64,000 bases of DNA from Alistipes dispar (GTDB lineage Bacteria; Bacteroidota; Bacteroidia; Bacteroidales; Rikenellaceae): NCBI RefSeq assembly GCF_006542685.1, contig NZ_AP019736.1, positions 902,001 through 966,000 on the forward strand, in the 5' to 3' direction. The notes beneath the pieces are model-generated. The model saw only the letters and a list, made by a program, of their open reading frames with translations. It did not search any database and was not told the origin of the DNA. Each line of letters begins with the position of its first letter. Position 1 is the stretch's first letter. Shown one piece after another: positions 1 through 7,855 of this stretch. Made by a program: the position numbers and the translations under genes.

Positions 1-480
1 CACCCATGCGGCGAACAGGTAGGCCGCCAGTCCGGCCGCATACCACGGCATGAGCGTCCCCACGATATTGGCGACGAGCTCGTGCGGCAGCACCGGCGAT
101 GCGGCTCCCGCGACGAGGGCGAGGCTCGTGCCGGAGACGACGGTCAGCGCCGCGACGCCGAACAGCAGCATGGTCCCCGTCGCCCGCAGCGCCGACACGG
201 GCAGGTGCAGCGTCAGCTTGAGGCATTTGCGGTGCATCTCGGGGGCGAACTGCACGACGGCGAGCAGCAGCCCCGCCAGCAGCGGCACATACTCCATCTG
301 CTCGACGAAAACGGCGTTGCGCGTCACCATCACCTCCCAGATATGTCCGGCGCCCATCATTCCCAGCGCGCGGTACAGCCGCAGCATGGCGTAGCCCGCG
401 AAGGCGCACGTCACCGCGAAGGCGACCGCCAGATACCAGCGGGACTTGATCCACTCCTTGTACAATATGGCTTTCAACAT
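1..480 (-). CDS. ABC transporter permease subunit (3' end cut by window edge)
   Basis: The reading frame begins with MLKAILYKEWIKSRWY at 480 and stays open to base 1, so only the first 160 codons are visible. It begins with a short basic segment and then alternates hydrophobic stretches (about residues 16-35, 55-75, 90-115, 125-160) with short loops, as expected for an ABC-2 type membrane subunit. The start lies 8 bases after the stop of the ATPase gene, so the two are almost certainly co-transcribed and form one exporter. The substrate cannot be read from the sequence. The assignment as a permease rests on topology and on the ATPase neighbour rather than on a specific motif. Confidence 0.8.
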   Translation of the reverse strand, partial: MLKAILYKEWIKSRWYLAVAFAVTCAFAGYAMLRLYRALGMMGAGHIWEVMVTRNAVFVEQMEYVPLLAGLLLAVVQFAPEMHRKCLKLTLHLPVSALRATGTMLLFGVAALTVVSGTSLALVAGAASPVLPHELVANIVGTLMPWYAAGLAAYLFAAWV

Positions 481-488
481 GGCGTTTT

Positions 489-1373
489 TCAGTATTTTCC
501 GGTCAGACCGATGAAGGCGTCCTCCAGCGAGACGCGCTCCTCGTGCAGCTCTTCGGCGGGAATCCCCGCCTCCGCGAGCCTGCGCGCCACCTCCCCGTAC
601 GGCAGGAACGAGCAGAATTCGAGCGTCGAACGCACCACCGAGGGGTGGTAGAACTCCCCGTCGCCGGGCAGCGGAGCCCCCTCGGGCACACGGCACGTAT
701 AGCGCCGCACGCGGTCGAGAATCTCCCCGACGGGGCGTTGCAGCAGAATGCGGCCGTAGTCCATGATGATGCAGTCGTCTATCAGGCGCTCCATGTCCTG
801 AATGATGTGCGAGGTGAGGAAGACCGTCTTCCCCTCGGCCTTGGCGTACTCGCGCAGGTAGTCCGCGAACAGCCGCCGGTAGCCGGGATCGAGCCCCAGC
901 GAGAAGTCGTCCAGCACCAGCAGGTCGGGGTCCTGGGCCAGAATGAGCCCCAGCGCCACCTGCGACCGCTGTCCGCACGACATGCGCGAGATGCGCTGCC
1001 CGGGGCCGACGTGCAGCTTGCGCATCAGCTCGTAATAGGCTTCGCGCCGCCACTTCGGGTAGAAGGCCGCATAGAACCGTTCGATCTGCTCGATCGACAT
1101 GAACTGGTACTGCACGTGCCCCTCGATCAGCAGGCCGATGCGCCGCCGCGTGAGGGGCCGCATCCGGCGGATGTTCTCGCCGAAGATGCGGCACTCGCCG
1201 CTGCGGGGTTCGAGATACCCGCTCAGAATGTTGATCGTCGTGGTCTTGCCCGTGCCGTTCTTGCCCAGCAGGCCGAGGATGCGGCCCTCGGGGACGTCGA
1301 ACGAGAGGTTTTCGTAGATTTTGCGCCGCCCGTAGCAATGCGTCAGGTTGCGGCATTCGATAACGGATTCCAT
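489..1373 (-). CDS. ABC transporter ATP-binding protein with altered signature and Walker B
   Basis: This 294-residue protein has the fold order of an ABC-2 exporter ATPase. Walker A GKNGTGKT is at residues 37-44, the signature region near 130, Walker B near 150, and the switch-histidine segment LTSHI near 188. Two key positions differ from the family: the signature reads MSCGQ instead of LSGGQ, and Walker B is followed by Asp (VLDDFS) instead of the catalytic Glu. It would energise the permease encoded directly downstream. The start follows the PepSY-type gene by 7 bases, placing it third in a four-gene operon. Substrate unknown. The Glu-to-Asp change may slow ATP hydrolysis, which is inference. 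Confidence 0.93.
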   Translation of the reverse strand: MESVIECRNLTHCYGRRKIYENLSFDVPEGRILGLLGKNGTGKTTTINILSGYLEPRSGECRIFGENIRRMRPLTRRRIGLLIEGHVQYQFMSIEQIERFYAAFYPKWRREAYYELMRKLHVGPGQRISRMSCGQRSQVALGLILAQDPDLLVLDDFSLGLDPGYRRLFADYLREYAKAEGKTVFLTSHIIQDMERLIDDCIIMDYGRILLQRPVGEILDRVRRYTCRVPEGAPLPGDGEFYHPSVVRSTLEFCSFLPYGEVARRLAEAGIPAEELHEERVSLEDAFIGLTGKY

Positions 1374-1380
1374 GGCGGTG

Positions 1381-1947
1381 TCAGATGAGGAGGAACAGCA
1401 GCGGAAGGAGGATGCCTGCGGCCAGCTCCACGCCGCCGCGGCCCCGCAGCCCCTTGGGGCCCTTCACGATGACCAGTCCCGTGAGCGTGATGAGTATGAG
1501 CCCTCCGCCGAAAATGTCGGCGAAGGCGGTCCACCACGACCCCGGATTGTAGTGCAGTTTCGTCAGCGCGCTCCACACGGGCCGCCGCGTCAGCCGTTCG
1601 ACGACCGCCTCGCCGCTCCGGATGTCGGCCACGAGCGACGAACCGCCTTCGAGGAAGATTTTGAGCGTATGCCCGTCGGGAAAGTAGTGCTTCACGTACC
1701 CCTCCCCGACGCCGGCGCGTTCGAGCAGCGCCTCGGCGTCGGCGCGCGAGAACGCCTCCCTCTCCGGAAGCGGGGCCGGGAGCGTCAGACGCGTCTGCGA
1801 GACCGAATAGTTCGGATTGAAGGTGTCGCGGTGGTTCATCGCGATGCCCGACAGGGCGTAGATGAGCACCATCCCCGCGAAGAAATACGAAAGGTCGCGG
1901 TGCAGCGTGCGGCTCCAGCGCCGCAGCGCGCTACTGTTCAATTTCAT
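1381..1947 (-). CDS. PepSY-associated transmembrane helix protein
   Basis: A 188-residue inner-membrane protein. The N-terminus (RRWSRTLHRDLSYFFAG, then a hydrophobic helix) is typical of PepSY-associated membrane proteins. A soluble middle part of about 100 residues follows, then LTKLHYNPGSWW and two further hydrophobic helices near residues 140-160 and 170-188. Proteins of this family are often found with iron or other metal uptake and reduction systems, but no enzyme motif is visible. The start overlaps the end of the OB-fold lipoprotein gene by 17 bases, indicating translational coupling. Function is unproven. Confidence 0.8.
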   Translation of the reverse strand: MKLNSSALRRWSRTLHRDLSYFFAGMVLIYALSGIAMNHRDTFNPNYSVSQTRLTLPAPLPEREAFSRADAEALLERAGVGEGYVKHYFPDGHTLKIFLEGGSSLVADIRSGEAVVERLTRRPVWSALTKLHYNPGSWWTAFADIFGGGLILITLTGLVIVKGPKGLRGRGGVELAAGILLPLLFLLI

Positions 1948-2524
1948 ACGAGGTCGCCGTCACGTAGTAGAACGAGAGGTAGTCCTTGCCCTCGGCGGCC
2001 TTGCGGGCGGCGATCTTCGCGCGGAAGTCGGCAATGCGCTCCGCGACGGTGGCGCCCGTCTCCTGCCGTGCGGCCTTCTCGGCGTCGCATCCGGCCTCGG
2101 TCGTGCCGTGCCGTTCGCCGGTCTGCGCCTTCGTCTGCTCCTCCCAGGCCGCGAGGTAGGCCTCGTCCACGCGCTGTTCGTCGAGCGTACCCGTAACGCG
2201 CACGATACGGTTCACGCACTGCGGATCGAAGCTGCCCAGCTCGCCGCTCTCGACACGAACGGTCTGCGTGTCGTCGCTGCCCATGAGGAAGATCTTGCGC
2301 GCGCCGTGCCTGCACGTATGGGTGCAGACGCCCTCGATCGTGACGGTCTTGCCGGCGAGCGAGTCGGCCGAAGCCAGCAGCTCGTCGATCTCCAGCGCGG
2401 CCGGCCGCGCGACCTCCGTCTGCCGGGTCTTGGCTTTCGTCGAAGCGTTGCCGCCGCAGGATACCGATGCGCAGGCGCCGCATGCGAGGGCGACGGCCAG
2501 GGCGCGTAACAGAATGTGTTTCAT
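1931..2524 (-). CDS. OB-fold-like lipoprotein with a Cys/His motif
   Basis: This 197-residue protein starts with a signal peptide ending in a lipobox (ASVSC, Cys near residue 23). The mature part contains a segment built like a small OB fold: LAGKTVTIEGVCTHTC, then KIFLMGSDDTQTVRV, then RIVRVTGTLDE. The motif C-T-H-T-C-R-H could bind a metal, which is inference. The C-terminal half is charged and probably helical. It is the first gene of the operon with the PepSY-type protein and the ABC ATPase and permease, and a -7 box lies 39 bases upstream. The substrate or partner is unknown. Confidence 0.75.
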   Translation of the reverse strand: MKHILLRALAVALACGACASVSCGGNASTKAKTRQTEVARPAALEIDELLASADSLAGKTVTIEGVCTHTCRHGARKIFLMGSDDTQTVRVESGELGSFDPQCVNRIVRVTGTLDEQRVDEAYLAAWEEQTKAQTGERHGTTEAGCDAEKAARQETGATVAERIADFRAKIAARKAAEGKDYLSFYYVTATSYEIEQ

Positions 2525-2562
2525 GACAAATTAGGTATTTTGGTTCGTTCCATTTCCGGCGG

Positions 2563-2570
2563 CAAAAATA
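2563..2570 (-). promoter_or_regulatory. -7 promoter box TATTTTTG for the OB-fold/PepSY/ABC operon
   Basis: The minus strand carries TATTTTTG, a match to the Bacteroidota -7 consensus TAnnTTTG, about 39 bases before the ATG at 2524. No clear -33 TTTG is seen at 19-21 bases. Confidence 0.6.
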
Positions 2571-2619
2571 GGAAAAACGGGCGGTCCCCGCCATACCTAA
2601 AAATAGGGATTTTCGACCG

Positions 2620-3519
2620 TTAATTGACGTTCCGGTACTCGTTGGGCGTCTGTCCGGTCAGCTTCTTGAACATGCGCGTAAAGTGCTGCGGGTACTGGAA
2701 TCCCAGTCCGTAGGCCACCTCGCCGATCGTGAGCGAGGGATCCAGAATCCGCTCCTTGGCCACCTCCAGCAGCTTGAGCTGGATATACTCCTGCGCCGTG
2801 CGGCCCGTCTCCTTCTTCACCAGGTCGCCGAAATAGTTGGGCGACAGGCAAAGCTCCCCGGCACAGTACTTCACCGACGGAAGCCCTTCGCGCCGGGCCC
2901 GGCCGTCGGAGAAATAGCCGTCCAGCAGCTCCTCGAAACGGGTCAGCACGTCGCGGTTCACGTTCGACCGCGTGATGAACTGCCGCTCGTAGAAACGCAG
3001 GCAGTAGTCCAGCAGCATCTCGATATTGATGGCGATGAGCCGTCTGCTGTGGCGGTCGATGGCGTGCTCCAGCTCATGACGGATCTTCCCGAAACAGTCC
3101 ACGACCATCCCGCGCTCGCGCTCCGAGAGGTGCAGCGCCTCGTTCACCTCGTACGAAAAGAAGCCGTATTCCTTCATGTTGCGGCCCAGCGACGTGCCGC
3201 GGATGAGGTCCGGATGGAAAACCAGCGCCCAGCCCTTCGGCTGGAACTCCCGTCCGTCGTCCTCGAATCCGATCACCTGCCCGGGCGCCAGACAGACGAG
3301 CGTCCCCTCCTGATAGTCGTAATAGTGCCGGCCGTAGATCATGTCGCCGCACTTGATCTCCTTGAGAAAGACCGCATAGAAACCGTAGGTCTGCCGGAAA
3401 TGCCGCATCGGATGCGCCTCGGACAAATCGACGACGCTCACCAGCGGGTGCAGCGTTTCGACGCCCAGCATCGCATTGTACTCGGCGACGGACTCCAGAT
3501 GATGAATTTTCTGTTCCAT
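2620..3519 (-). CDS. AraC-family transcriptional regulator
   Basis: The 299-residue protein starts MEQKIHHLESVAEYN. I chose this ATG because a -7 box (3538-3545) lies only 19 bases upstream, which excludes a longer frame. Residues 1-180 form a cupin-like ligand domain. The last 100 residues are an AraC/XylS DNA-binding domain with two helix-turn-helix units: CLSPNYFGDLVKKETG and the signature LTIGEVAYGLGFQYPQHFTRMFKK. This domain normally binds a promoter as a dimer or monomer. The gene ends just upstream of the OB-fold/PepSY/ABC operon, which it could regulate, but nothing shows that directly. The effector is unknown. Confidence 0.92.
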   Translation of the reverse strand: MEQKIHHLESVAEYNAMLGVETLHPLVSVVDLSEAHPMRHFRQTYGFYAVFLKEIKCGDMIYGRHYYDYQEGTLVCLAPGQVIGFEDDGREFQPKGWALVFHPDLIRGTSLGRNMKEYGFFSYEVNEALHLSERERGMVVDCFGKIRHELEHAIDRHSRRLIAINIEMLLDYCLRFYERQFITRSNVNRDVLTRFEELLDGYFSDGRARREGLPSVKYCAGELCLSPNYFGDLVKKETGRTAQEYIQLKLLEVAKERILDPSLTIGEVAYGLGFQYPQHFTRMFKKLTGQTPNEYRNVN

Positions 3520-3537
3520 GACAAGGTTCGTTTTCCG

Positions 3538-3545
3538 CAAATATA
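3538..3545 (-). promoter_or_regulatory. -7 promoter box TATATTTG for the AraC gene
   Basis: TATATTTG on the minus strand matches TAnnTTTG and lies 19 bases before the ATG at 3519, implying a very short leader. Confidence 0.65.
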
Positions 3546-3848
3546 CGGCTTTTATCGGCTTTGCGCACGGCCGGCGGACGAAATCCGGAATCGGGGTAAA
3601 AGAATCCGTAATCCATCTACCCTCCGGGCCGGTCCCGGCATGCATTAGCACTGCGCCCCGGCACGGCCGGAGGACGAACCCGGAGCGATATGCATGCAAC
3701 GACGACACCGGCGATCCCGCCCGCAACGCCAGCCGCCCCCGCCCTCACGCGGCAGCCGCTGCGTGAAGCGCCGCGGAACGAACAGGGGCGGCCCGGCGGG
3801 ATTCGCGCGACAACGGCCCGCCCCACCTGAACGCACCGCGGCGGCCGG
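3546..3848. other. Intergenic region between AraC promoter and nhaC 3' end
   Basis: About 300 GC-rich bases. Frames here are open because of base composition and none resembles a protein family. No clear terminator with a T run was found for the nhaC-like gene that ends at 3849. Confidence 0.5.
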
Positions 3849-5138
3849 TCAGAACTTCCGGGGATAACGCAGCAGAACGGCCAGCAGGGCCGCGCCGCCC
3901 AGAATGACCGGATAGTAAAGATAGCGCATGATCCCCAGCGGCGAAAGCCCCGTGAGCCCCGCCGCCATCAGCAACTGCGCCCCATAGGGCAGCAGGCCCT
4001 GCGTGAAGCAGGAGAAGGTGTCGAGCAGGCTGGCGCTGCGGCGCCGGTCCACGCCGAAACGGTCGGCGATCTTGCGGGCGATCGGTCCCACGGTCAGAAT
4101 GGCGATCGTATTGTTGGCCGTACAGAGGTTCGCCAGACAGACCAGCCCCGCGATGGTCCCCTCGGCCCCGCGCCGCCCCGAGATACGGCGCGTCATGCGG
4201 TCGATGATGTAGTCGATGCCGCCGTTCAGCCGGATCATTTCGAGCAGGCCGCCGGCCATGAGCGTAATGATGATCAGCTCGCCCATCCCCGTAATGCCGC
4301 GCCCCATGCCGCCGCACCACGCCATGAGGCCGAAACTCCCGGTCGCCAGCCCGATCGCCCCCGAAGCGGCGATACCCAGCAGCAGCACCTTCATCACGTT
4401 CATCCCCGCGAGGGCCGTCACCAGCACCAGCAGGTAAGGCACGACCCGGATCCACTCGATCCGGTCGGGCTGCGCGGGGACCGCCGCTGCGCTGCCCGTC
4501 ACGAGGTAAATCCCGAGCGTCAGCAGGGCCGCCGGGGCGACGATGCGGACATTGACGCGGAACTTGTCGCGCAGGTTGCACTCCTGCGTGCGCGTCGCGG
4601 CGATCGTCGTATCGGAGATGAAGGAGAGGTTGTCGCCGAAGAAGGCCCCGCCGACCACGATCGCCGTGAGCCACGCCTCGCCGAGCCCGGTCTGTTCGGC
4701 GAGCCCGGCGGCCACGGGGACTAGCGCGACGACCGTGCCGACCGACGTGCCGACCGACAGCGAAACGAAGCAGGCCGCCAGAAACAGCCCCGCCGGGAGC
4801 AGGCTCCCGGGAAGCAGGTGCATCGTCAGCGCCACGGTGGCGTCCACGGCCCCCATGCTCCGCGCCGACTCGGCGAAAGCCCCGGCCAGCACGAAGATCC
4901 AGATCATCAGCATCACGTTGGGATCGGACGCTCCGGACGAGAAGCGGCCGATACGCTCGGCGAAGGGCATGCCCCGCATCAGGGCCACGGCATAGACCGA
5001 GGCGGCGACGAAAGCCACCGAAATCGGCATCTTGTAGAAATCGCCTGCCAGAAGCGACACGGAGAGATAGCTCACCAGAAAAACCAGCAGCGGCGTCAGC
5101 GCCAGGAACCCGCCGCGGCGAACGGAAGTCGGAGACAT
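3849..5138 (-). CDS. NhaC-type Na+/H+ antiporter
   Basis: This 429-residue polytopic inner-membrane protein has about 11 hydrophobic segments. The segments GTSVGTVVALVPVAAG, GGAFFGDNLSFISDTTIAAT and LANLCTANNTIAILTVGPIA are typical of the NhaC/ion transporter superfamily, where the paired conserved Asp and Asn residues take part in cation and proton exchange. It would expel Na+ (possibly together with an organic acid pair) in exchange for protons. I chose MSPTSVRRG at 5138 as start because the -7 box lies at 5164-5171, inside a longer in-frame extension. The gene is monocistronic. The exact substrate in this subfamily is not certain. Confidence 0.88.
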   Translation of the reverse strand: MSPTSVRRGGFLALTPLLVFLVSYLSVSLLAGDFYKMPISVAFVAASVYAVALMRGMPFAERIGRFSSGASDPNVMLMIWIFVLAGAFAESARSMGAVDATVALTMHLLPGSLLPAGLFLAACFVSLSVGTSVGTVVALVPVAAGLAEQTGLGEAWLTAIVVGGAFFGDNLSFISDTTIAATRTQECNLRDKFRVNVRIVAPAALLTLGIYLVTGSAAAVPAQPDRIEWIRVVPYLLVLVTALAGMNVMKVLLLGIAASGAIGLATGSFGLMAWCGGMGRGITGMGELIIITLMAGGLLEMIRLNGGIDYIIDRMTRRISGRRGAEGTIAGLVCLANLCTANNTIAILTVGPIARKIADRFGVDRRRSASLLDTFSCFTQGLLPYGAQLLMAAGLTGLSPLGIMRYLYYPVILGGAALLAVLLRYPRKF

Positions 5139-5163
5139 ATAATATATAGTGAGATTCGGAGCG

Positions 5164-5171
5164 CAAAAATA
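5164..5171 (-). promoter_or_regulatory. -7 promoter box TATTTTTG for the nhaC-like gene
   Basis: TATTTTTG on the minus strand lies 25 bases upstream of the ATG at 5138. It decides that start over an in-frame ATG at 5186. Confidence 0.6.
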
Positions 5172-5317
5172 AGTCAAATTTTCCACCCGGGCAATCCGTC
5201 GCCCGGATATCCCGGTATCCGGAAGCGACGTCCGGGCCGCCGAATCCGGGAACAGCGGCGAACAGTTTAAATGCCTATTCCCGAACGCCTCCGGAATAAT
5301 AATTTTTTCTTCAAAAA

Positions 5318-5348
5318 ATTGCTTTCATAAATTTTATTACTACATTTG
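5318..5348 (+). promoter_or_regulatory. Promoter ATTG-N19-TACATTTG for the lipoprotein gene
   Basis: A near-consensus -33 box (ATTG, 5318-5321) lies 19 bases before a perfect -7 box TACATTTG (5341-5348). It leaves an untranslated leader of about 160 AT-rich bases before the ATG at 5519. I see no stable leader structure. The stretch 5172-5317 contains nothing else that I recognise. Confidence 0.75.
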
Positions 5349-5518
5349 TGTTAAAATAATGTTACATTTTTGTTTCGGACCGAATTTTCGGGCCGCAGGA
5401 AATACGCAACAAGCTCCTAACATATAAACACATGAGATAGCAACACCCTGAAAATACCGAACAACGAAACAATTAACGAACCTAAACCACACATTTTACA
5501 AATCTTAAAATTTTAACT

Positions 5519-6961
5519 ATGAAACGACTTTTTAGCTTAATGACGCTGCTCCTGGCCGGGGGGGGGTTATTCCTGGCATCCTGCTCGGATGACGACAACG
5601 GAGAAAACGACGGTCCTTCCGGAGGCTCGACGCCTTTCGCATCCGTAACGGCCAAGGACGGAAGCAGCACGATGACCGCGACCGTCAATGACACGGACAA
5701 GACGATCAAGTTCGGGGAATTCCAGAACACGACCGATCTGACGGCCGTCGAAGTGACCTTCAAGATGAACAAGGGGCATATCCTCAAGACGCCCGCCAAT
5801 CTGACCTCGACCGTCAATCTGAACAATCCGGTCAATGTCGTGGTGCTGATGAACGGCAAGACGGAGGAAACCTACAAGATGACCGCCGACACTCCCGAGA
5901 CCCCCGAAGCCATTCTGGGCGCCAAAGTCGGCGACGTGGAAGCCGCAGTCGGCGAAGACAAGAGCATCACGGTCAAATGGCAGGAAGGCATGGAGATCAA
6001 CCACATGGTCTTCACGCTCGATCTGGTCGAAGGCGCCACGGTGAAATCGCCCGAAAACCTGACCTTCGATCTGGAGTTCGGCGACGGCACGCTGGTAGTG
6101 AACTACCAGGGTTCGGACATCACCTACACGGTCAAAGCGACCGACTACGTGGACCCGATGCCTGCGCTGGGCTGGACCGACGTAACGACCGAGTTCGCTC
6201 CGCTGCCCGCCTATATCAAGGTGTACAAGACGACCAAAGCCGGCGGTATCGACAACAACGTCGCCTACGTTGCCATGATGGGCAGCCAAGCCACTATGGC
6301 GATAGTCGGCGACGGCACCAATCCCAAAACCATCGACGAATACGAAACCAACGGCGAGTACAAAGTTTATGTCGTAGGAGTGAACTCCACCGTACAGAAC
6401 ATCATCATCCAGGACGGAAAGGTCGTCAGGTCGGATGCCAACAGCCACGTCACCGGCGCCATCTATCGCGACGCAGACGGCAACTACGGCGCCGCATACG
6501 TTCGGGGAATCGAAGACAAACTGTACTCCTTCCCGTTCCGCGCTTCGGGCGAGTACGAAGAGCCCAAGGCGGCCGAAGGCAAAGCATGGGCTCCGCAAAC
6601 CGCTGTCAATGGCGTTCATATGATCCTGTTCGATAACAATGTACTGACGCCCGACCAGGTCAAGAGCAACGAAAACACCTGCTTCAATTACGGAGACACG
6701 GACTTCTACGCTCATTCGGCTATCGGCGTGACGAAATACAACAAGGTTTTCGCTTTCTGCGGACAAATGGTGGAGGGTAGCAAAGGCGTGACGATCCCCA
6801 GCATGGCCCAGAGCCTGAAAGACATGGGATGCGTCTCGGCCATCGCATTCGAGGCCTCCGGTTCGCCCGACATGCACATCAACAAGAAAAAAACGGTAAT
6901 CAACAAATACGCCCAACAGGGAAAGCCGAAAGTCGTACAGTGCGCCGTGGCATTCAAATAG
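5519..6961 (+). CDS. Lipoprotein with two DUF5018-like modules and a divergent phosphodiester glycosidase-like C-terminus
   Basis: A 480-residue lipoprotein: the signal peptide ends in the lipobox LASC with Asp residues after the Cys (SDDDN), as in many surface-exported Bacteroidota lipoproteins. Two repeated beta modules follow (about residues 40-115 and 125-210), each resembling the DUF5018-type pattern TIKFGEFQNTTDLTAVEVTF. From about 230 the protein resembles NAGPA-like phosphodiester glycosidases: AYVAMMG, later SAIGVTKYNKVFAF, then SKGVTIPSMAQSLKDMGC and AIAFEASGSPDMHIN. In the family that last segment reads NLDGGGSSTM, so the conserved Asp-Gly-Gly is altered and activity is doubtful. 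The signal peptide codons contain a G9 run. It is monocistronic, with its own promoter and a terminator-like repeat downstream. Confidence 0.8.
   Translation: MKRLFSLMTLLLAGGGLFLASCSDDDNGENDGPSGGSTPFASVTAKDGSSTMTATVNDTDKTIKFGEFQNTTDLTAVEVTFKMNKGHILKTPANLTSTVNLNNPVNVVVLMNGKTEETYKMTADTPETPEAILGAKVGDVEAAVGEDKSITVKWQEGMEINHMVFTLDLVEGATVKSPENLTFDLEFGDGTLVVNYQGSDITYTVKATDYVDPMPALGWTDVTTEFAPLPAYIKVYKTTKAGGIDNNVAYVAMMGSQATMAIVGDGTNPKTIDEYETNGEYKVYVVGVNSTVQNIIIQDGKVVRSDANSHVTGAIYRDADGNYGAAYVRGIEDKLYSFPFRASGEYEEPKAAEGKAWAPQTAVNGVHMILFDNNVLTPDQVKSNENTCFNYGDTDFYAHSAIGVTKYNKVFAFCGQMVEGSKGVTIPSMAQSLKDMGCVSAIAFEASGSPDMHINKKKTVINKYAQQGKPKVVQCAVAFK
5558..5566 (+). repeat. G9 homopolymer in the lipoprotein signal peptide
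   Basis: Nine consecutive G encode Gly-Gly-Gly in the hydrophobic core of the signal peptide. A change of one base would truncate the protein, so this is a possible phase-variation site. Confidence 0.85.
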
Positions 6962-7021
6962 CCATAAGACCGGTCTGCCGGGAAAGCGATGCAAAGACAC
7001 GGCAGATTCCGATAACGAAGT

Positions 7022-7056
7022 TCACCCCTGCCGTAATGCTATTACGGCAGGGGTGA
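7022..7056. terminator. Palindromic terminator-like repeat after the lipoprotein gene
   Basis: A perfect inverted repeat with a 17-base stem (TTCACCCCTGCCGTAAT pairs with ATTACGGCAGGGGTGAA) and a GCT loop sits between the lipoprotein gene and tRNA-Ser, which converge. It has no T run. The right arm and flank (GGCAGGGGTGAAATCGTAA) recur at 56029-56047. Confidence 0.7.
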
Positions 7057-7086
7057 AATCGTAAAATCCGCGATCGGTGCGGCGCG

Positions 7087-7171
7087 CGGAAGGAGAGGGA
7101 TTCGAACCCCCGGAGCCTTGCGGCTCAACGGTTTTCAAGACCGCCGCGATCGACCGCTCCGCCATCCTTCC
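7087..7171 (-). tRNA. tRNA-Ser (anticodon TGA)
   Basis: A class II tRNA with a long variable arm. The acceptor arms GGAAGGA and TCCTTCC pair fully, the anticodon loop reads CTTGAAA, and the T-loop is TTCGAAT. The discriminator is G, as usual for serine. CCA is not encoded. Confidence 0.95.
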
Positions 7172-7288
7172 GGAGACAAAAGTAGCACGGATTTTCCATT
7201 CTGCCAAATCCCGCCGTCTTTTTGTTCCGGAACGTCCGTACGGCATCCGATACGAAAGACGGGATTTCCGACTTCTCCGGAATTTTCG

Positions 7289-7296
7289 TATCTTTG
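7289..7296 (+). promoter_or_regulatory. -7 promoter box TATCTTTG for the HU-like gene
   Basis: TATCTTTG matches TAnnTTTG and lies 44 bases before the ATG at 7341. Confidence 0.65.
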
Positions 7297-7340
7297 TTAC
7301 CGGCTGAAACCGAGCCTCCCCACACACTACGTCTCCTGCC

Positions 7341-7601
7341 ATGAACAAAACGCAGCTTGTCGAGGCGATAGCCCTCGACGCCAATATCTCGAAAATCGAA
7401 GCCCGCAAGGCCGTGGACGCTCTGATCCGCGTCACGGTACAGGCCCTGCGCGAAGAGGAACGAATCACCCTGACCGGTCTGGGAACCTTCAGCGTGCAGC
7501 ACAAGGCCGCCCGCACGGGACGCAATCCCCGTACGGGCGCAACGGTCAAGATTCCGCCGCGCAAGAGCGTCAAATTCCGCCTCTCGGCCGAGATCGAATG
7601 A
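7341..7601 (+). CDS. HU-family DNA-binding protein
   Basis: This 86-residue protein has the size and layout of a bacterial HU/IHF subunit: two N-terminal helices (MNKTQLVEAIALDANISK, then KAVDALIRVTVQAL), the GLGTFSV turn, and the DNA-clasping arm around RTGRNPRTGATVKIPPRK with the conserved GRNPxTG segment. It binds and bends DNA as a dimer in the nucleoid. It stands alone with its own -7 box. HU paralogues are frequent in Bacteroidota, so I do not give a specific gene name. Confidence 0.96.
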   Translation: MNKTQLVEAIALDANISKIEARKAVDALIRVTVQALREEERITLTGLGTFSVQHKAARTGRNPRTGATVKIPPRKSVKFRLSAEIE

Positions 7602-7769
7602 CAGGACCGAACGCACGCCGGCGATAAGAGGCGCCGGACGGAAACGGCCGCGGAGAAAAGGATGGTCCCGGACGGAATCCGGTTCTCGTCCGGACAGGAA
7701 ACCGGAACCGGCCATATCGGCCAATGCTCTACCGTTTACTCCAATTTTCAAGACTTTTCGACCAAAAAG

Positions 7770-7801
7770 TTTGGGCCGAGGGGATAGTTTTTATACTTTT
7801 G
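7770..7801 (+). promoter_or_regulatory. Promoter TTTG-N20-TACTTTTG for the FadL-type porin
   Basis: TTTG (7770-7773) and TACTTTTG (7794-7801) are separated by 20 bases, a full match to the Bacteroidota housekeeping promoter. The ATG follows at 7856. Confidence 0.85.
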
Positions 7802-7855
7802 CACCCGATTTTGCGTGCCGCAAGGCACACCGTATAGAAACTAAACCAACAAGTT

